Assembly (NCBI RefSeq): GCF_000425625.1
Contig: NZ_KE384409.1
Coordinates: forward strand, 1-64,000
Origin: Stutzerimonas azotifigens DSM 17556
GTDB taxonomy: Bacteria > Pseudomonadota > Gammaproteobacteria > Pseudomonadales > Pseudomonadaceae
Direction: 5' to 3'
Length of the DNA stretch: 64,000 nucleotides
This document shows positions 60,997-64,000 of this stretch, piece after piece. The notes under the pieces are model-generated. The model did no database searches. It saw only the letters and a program-made list of their open reading frames with translations, and was not told the DNA's origin. Position numbers and translations under genes: made by a program. Within the stretch, counting starts at the first letter, position 1. Every line of letters begins with the position of its first letter.

Positions 60997-61695
60997 TCAA
61001 CGACAGGTGCGGAAGCCGCCCATGTCGACGTGGAAATGGTCGTGGTGCGCCGCGTTGTACTCGGGCCCGAGGGTGATGTTGAAGGCGCGGCAGGCCGCCT
61101 TGTGTACTTCACGCAGGAAGCGCGCCTTGTCGCCCTCGCCGCGCCAGTCGCGCGCCACCGTGATGCGCGTGCCGTCGGCGAGGCGAAAGCCGGCCAGGTC
61201 CAGGGCATTGGCGGTGGCGTGCTGGCTGCGCCTGTTGCTGCGCGCGATGTTGCGGCAGGCGAAGCTGCCGAAGTGCTCGACGCGCGCGACCGGCTGGCCG
61301 AACACCGCCTGCGCCGCCGGCTGCAGGCCATGGCGCTCGAACAGCACGTAGGCGGCCGCCAGCGGGCAGGTGGCGAGGAAGGCGCTGTTGAAGCGCACCT
61401 CCGAGCCACGGATGCGCACGGTGTTCTCCAGCGGGCAGGTCGGCTCCGGCTGGCTGTCCGGGACTGCCTGGTAGTCGAGGTCCGAAGTGGCCAGCGCCTG
61501 CTCGCACAGCGCCCGGTCGCCCTCCAGCAGGCGCAGCTTGAAGCCGGTCAGCAGGTTCGGCGGCTCGCGCAGGTCCAGCGGCGCCCAGGGGTTCCAGCGA
61601 TCGGGGACCTGCACGAAGCCCCGCCACACGGCGAAGGCGAAGCCGGCGGCAAGCAGGATCAGGACGAGAAGGAAGCGGCCGAAGGTCATATCCAT
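60997..61695 (-). CDS. Extensin-like C-terminal domain family protein
   Basis: 232 residues. One N-terminal membrane anchor (about 7-25), then a periplasmic domain with four or more cysteines likely in disulfides (LCEQ, TCPLE, ATCPLA, FACRN, AACRA, TCR) and the signature [17 protein letters not shown] plus DHFHVDMG. The family resembles D,D-peptidase-type metal enzymes (H-x(6)-D and H-x-H), but activity is unproven. An alternative ATG two codons later exists. Confidence 0.82.
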   Translation of the reverse strand: MDMTFGRFLLVLILLAAGFAFAVWRGFVQVPDRWNPWAPLDLREPPNLLTGFKLRLLEGDRALCEQALATSDLDYQAVPDSQPEPTCPLENTVRIRGSEVRFNSAFLATCPLAAAYVLFERHGLQPAAQAVFGQPVARVEHFGSFACRNIARSNRRSQHATANALDLAGFRLADGTRITVARDWRGEGDKARFLREVHKAACRAFNITLGPEYNAAHHDHFHVDMGGFRTCR

Positions 61696-61723
61696 GAGGC
61701 AACCCGGAGGCGCCGGGGTTGCT

Positions 61724-62587
61724 TCAGTCAGCGAGAAAATCGAGCTGGGTGGCGCGGGCTTCCGGCCAGCCGGTCAGCGCCGGCAGCCCGGGAAGGCGCT
61801 CGGCGAGCAGTTGGTGGAAGCGCCGAGCCAGCAAGGGCGCGAAGCGGTTGTCGGCCATGTGCAGGTAGACGTGCGGCGTCAGCCCGGCTTCCAGCCATTC
61901 GGCGACCTTGGCCAGCCAGGGCTGGAGGAAGTGGTCGTTGGCCTCCAGTTCCGGATGGCCGACGAAGCGCAGCTGCGGCTGCTCGCTGAAGGCGGTGGGC
62001 CGCACCGGCAGACGCGGCTTGCGGGTCTGCGCCTCGATCACCGCGGGATCGGCCGAGCGGCTGCTGAACAGTGCGCGGGTGTCGAGGCAGATCCGCTCGA
62101 CCCCGTGATCACGCAGCAGGCGGTTGAGCCCCCGCTCCTCCTCGCCACGCGCGAAGAACGCGGGATGGCGCACTTCCAGCGCCAGCGGACGTGACACCCG
62201 CTGGAACACCGCCACCAGCTCGGCCATCCGCGGCGGGCCGAAGTTCGCCGGCAGCTGCAGCCAGAGCGGCGTCACCCGCTCGCCCAGCGGCGCGAGCAGC
62301 GCCTCGAAGACGTCCAGCCCGTCGAGCAGCGGGCGCAGGTCGGGAGCGTGGCTGATATCGCGCGGCACCTTGGCGCAGAAGCGGAATCCGGCCGGCATCT
62401 CGTCGGCCCAACGGCGCACCGTGTCGGCCTGCGGCCAGGCGTAGAAGGTGGTGTTGCCCTCGACGGTGTTGAACACCTGGGCATAGCCGGCGAGAAAGCG
62501 CGTGCTGGGAAGATCGTCGGGAAAAAGCGAGCCGCGCCAACCCGCGTCACCCCATCCGGGACAGCCGAGGTAGTACGGCAGGCTCAC
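61724..62587 (-). CDS. DUF72 family protein (YecE-like)
   Basis: 287 residues. TIM-barrel DUF72 with GCPGWG start, FNTVEGNTTFYAWP, FRFCAKVPRDISH and the YLHMADNRFAPL end motif. Conserved across bacteria; no settled function, though the fold looks enzymatic. It lies 28 bases before the extensin-like gene on the same strand and 3 bases after the next upstream gene. Confidence 0.88.
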   Translation of the reverse strand: MSLPYYLGCPGWGDAGWRGSLFPDDLPSTRFLAGYAQVFNTVEGNTTFYAWPQADTVRRWADEMPAGFRFCAKVPRDISHAPDLRPLLDGLDVFEALLAPLGERVTPLWLQLPANFGPPRMAELVAVFQRVSRPLALEVRHPAFFARGEEERGLNRLLRDHGVERICLDTRALFSSRSADPAVIEAQTRKPRLPVRPTAFSEQPQLRFVGHPELEANDHFLQPWLAKVAEWLEAGLTPHVYLHMADNRFAPLLARRFHQLLAERLPGLPALTGWPEARATQLDFLAD

Positions 62588-62590
62588 GGC

Positions 62591-62953
62591 TCAGGCGTAG
62601 AGGTCGAGGCCCAGGACCTCGTTGGCGTCGATGTCCCGCGCCAGGCTGGCGGTGGTGCTGTAGCTCGCCAGCGCCTGGGCGGCGCGGCTGGTCAGCGGGC
62701 GCTCGACGGGCTCCTGGACGAAGCGTGCGGGAAAATATTCGTTCTGCAGCTCGGCCCCGGGCTGGCTCGGGTCAGGCTGGCGGATGTAGGGCTCGCGCTC
62801 GAACCCCTGGCTGGCCGCGGTCGAATCGGCGGCCGGTTGCTGGCGCTGCTCCTCGACGGCGCGCTGGCTTTCCCGATAGGGCGTGACCGCGCTGCCGGGG
62901 CGGGCAGGACGTTCGAGGGGATAGGCGGAAGTGGATAGGCCGTCGATGCGCAT
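62591..62953 (-). CDS. Conserved hypothetical protein
   Basis: 120 residues. Starts MRIDGLSTSAYPLERPARPG, low-complexity Gln/Ala middle, C-terminal helix ALASYSTTASLARDIDANEV ending GLDLYA. No domain recognised; the start and end are typical of a pseudomonad-specific protein beside the DUF72 gene. It is 3 bases upstream of that gene and probably cotranscribed. Confidence 0.7.
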   Translation of the reverse strand: MRIDGLSTSAYPLERPARPGSAVTPYRESQRAVEEQRQQPAADSTAASQGFEREPYIRQPDPSQPGAELQNEYFPARFVQEPVERPLTSRAAQALASYSTTASLARDIDANEVLGLDLYA

Positions 62954-63492
62954 CAGTCAAACCATTCGATAACCGCGACACTCTAGTGTGACGCCAGAGA
63001 CTTGGCAACGTTCGCCCGGCGCCTGGTCAGACGCCATGTCGCTCACCTGAAAGCTCGCCACCGGATCGGACCCAAATGCCCCTCATCCGGCCCTGCGGGC
63101 CACCTTCTCCCGGGGGAGAAGGGAAAAGCCTGCGGCACCGACAATCCCTGTAGGAGCAGACTCTGCCTGCGCCCCAAACATCGCCCCGAGGGCGGGCCTC
63201 CCACAAAGCAGGTAGCACTCCCACCACCTATGGGAGGCGCGCCCTCGCGGCGACATCGCTGGCCATGGTTCTTCGTAGGAGCGGCCTTGGCCGCAAATGG
63301 GGTTGGAACTCGTTCGCGGTCGAGACCGCTCCCGCGCAAAGCGCATCGCCCCGAGGGCGGGCCTCCCACAAAAACAGCGGTGCCGCGTCGGACCTGTGGG
63401 AGGCCGCGCCCGTTCCCGACGGGCTTGCGGCATTCACCACATCCTTGTGGATTGCGCGCCCTCGCGGCGATGCAGGCCGCAGGCCTGCCCGG
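62954..63492. repeat. Repeat-filled spacer between a hypothetical gene and tsaB
   Basis: 539 bases without a gene. It holds a TCATCCGGCCCTGCGGGCC plus GGGGGAGAAGG element (about 63080-63122), TGTAGGAGC and GTAGGAGCGGCCTTGGCCGC elements (about 63150 and 63275), two GAGGGCGGGCCTCCCACA-type elements and the reverse copy of the 10690-10803 repeat. Confidence 0.8.
63358..63474 (-). repeat. Dispersed ~115-bp repeat, copy 2 (reverse)
   Basis: Reverse-orientation match to 10690-10803, nearly identical over its length; the central hairpin GGGAACGGGC/GCCCGTTCCC-type segment is preserved. Confidence 0.8.
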
Positions 63493-64000
63493 TCAGCCGG
63501 TCTTCTTCGGCGTCGCCACGTTGTCGCGCAGGTAAACCGGCTGCGCCTGCTCGGCGGCCACCGCCTCGCCGCGTGCCCAGGCGCGTTCGGCCAGCAGCAG
63601 CAGGTCCTCGGCTGCCGGCAACAGGGCCGCGTCCTGCGCGCCCACGCGCACCGGCATGCGTGCGGCATGGCACCAGCCGGTGCCGGCGCCGAACCACTCG
63701 CCGGCAGCGTCGCGCGGCAGGCTCACCTGCTCCGGCGGCAGCACCGCCTCGATGCCGGCCAGGCGCATTTCGCCACCCTCGTCGCGGTAGCAGCCCCAGT
63801 ACACCTCGTCCATCCGCGCATCGATCGCCGCGGCCACGGCGGTCGCGCCGTGTTCGCGCCGCGCGCGCTGGGCGATGGTCGCCAGGTTGGAGATCGGCAG
63901 CACCGGGCGCTCCAGCGCGAAGGCCAGCCCCTGCACCACGCCGATGGCGATCCGCACGCCGGTGAAGGCGCCAGGGCCGCGTCCGAAGGCGATGGCGTCG
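63493..64000 (-). CDS. tsaB: tRNA t6A biosynthesis protein TsaB (N-terminus beyond window)
   Basis: About 169 residues are visible, reaching the right edge in frame. Visible signatures: FGRGPGAFTGVRIAIGVVQG, the ATP-fold glycine loop, and IDARMDEVYW. TsaB pairs with TsaD, TsaE and TsaC to make N6-threonylcarbamoyl adenosine in tRNAs that read ANN codons. It lacks the TsaD metal motif, as TsaB does. Confidence 0.92.
   Translation of the reverse strand, partial: DAIAFGRGPGAFTGVRIAIGVVQGLAFALERPVLPISNLATIAQRARREHGATAVAAAIDARMDEVYWGCYRDEGGEMRLAGIEAVLPPEQVSLPRDAAGEWFGAGTGWCHAARMPVRVGAQDAALLPAAEDLLLLAERAWARGEAVAAEQAQPVYLRDNVATPKKTG

Overview
The window is GC-rich (mostly 65-70%) chromosomal DNA, almost certainly from a Pseudomonas-type gammaproteobacterium. 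The grounds are gene content and order: quiP-type acylase, opgGH, aceK, cheV, uup, slt, and a right-hand block mexK-mexJ / mexL - rsmJ - extensin-like - DUF72 - small protein - tsaB that I recall in the same order in P. aeruginosa (PA3676 to PA3685). Intergenic DNA carries several families of Pseudomonas-style REP palindromes. I saw no rRNA, tRNA, prophage, transposase or CRISPR array.

Layout. 1-4109: a nine-codon gene start at the left edge, then a leftward operon of a LEA-type lipoprotein, a His-rich SEC-C protein, a DUF2489 protein and the QuiP-like acylase. 4262-11658: a small conserved protein, then the ligase-associated DNA repair cluster (MBL exonuclease, ATP-dependent ligase, Lhr-type helicase, PdeM phosphoesterase). 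REP-like repeats sit between its last two genes and also inside the helicase reading frame. 11645-20089: small proteins, an erythromycin esterase-like gene with a phosphoribosyltransferase, a dicarboxylate-type symporter, opgG-opgH and a 40-residue protein. 20345-25737: TonB-dependent receptor, aceK, a duplicated repeat block and cysK. 25843-31437: DUF748 protein, a moxR-GFA-VWA operon and three leftward genes. 31656-40261: UspA, a Cys-motif protein, uup, slt, a MOSC protein, cheV and a YegS-like lipid kinase.

40614-55178 is the main accessory feature: a one-direction Wzx/Wzy-type exopolysaccharide locus. It encodes a priming glucosyl-phosphate transferase (WcaJ type), phosphatase and tyrosine kinase (Wzb/Wzc), a secreted GH5 glucanase, a pyruvyl transferase, a flippase, an FrhB-like Fe-S protein, a polymerase, a GT2 and a WecG/GumM-family transferase, the Wza export lipoprotein and a VanZ-like protein. 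It should make, flip, polymerise and export a pyruvylated polysaccharide. Its non-coding parts hold direct repeats, palindromes, strong hairpins and possible leader peptides. 55227-64000 holds the mexJK efflux pump with divergent mexL and the housekeeping block ending in tsaB, cut by the window edge.
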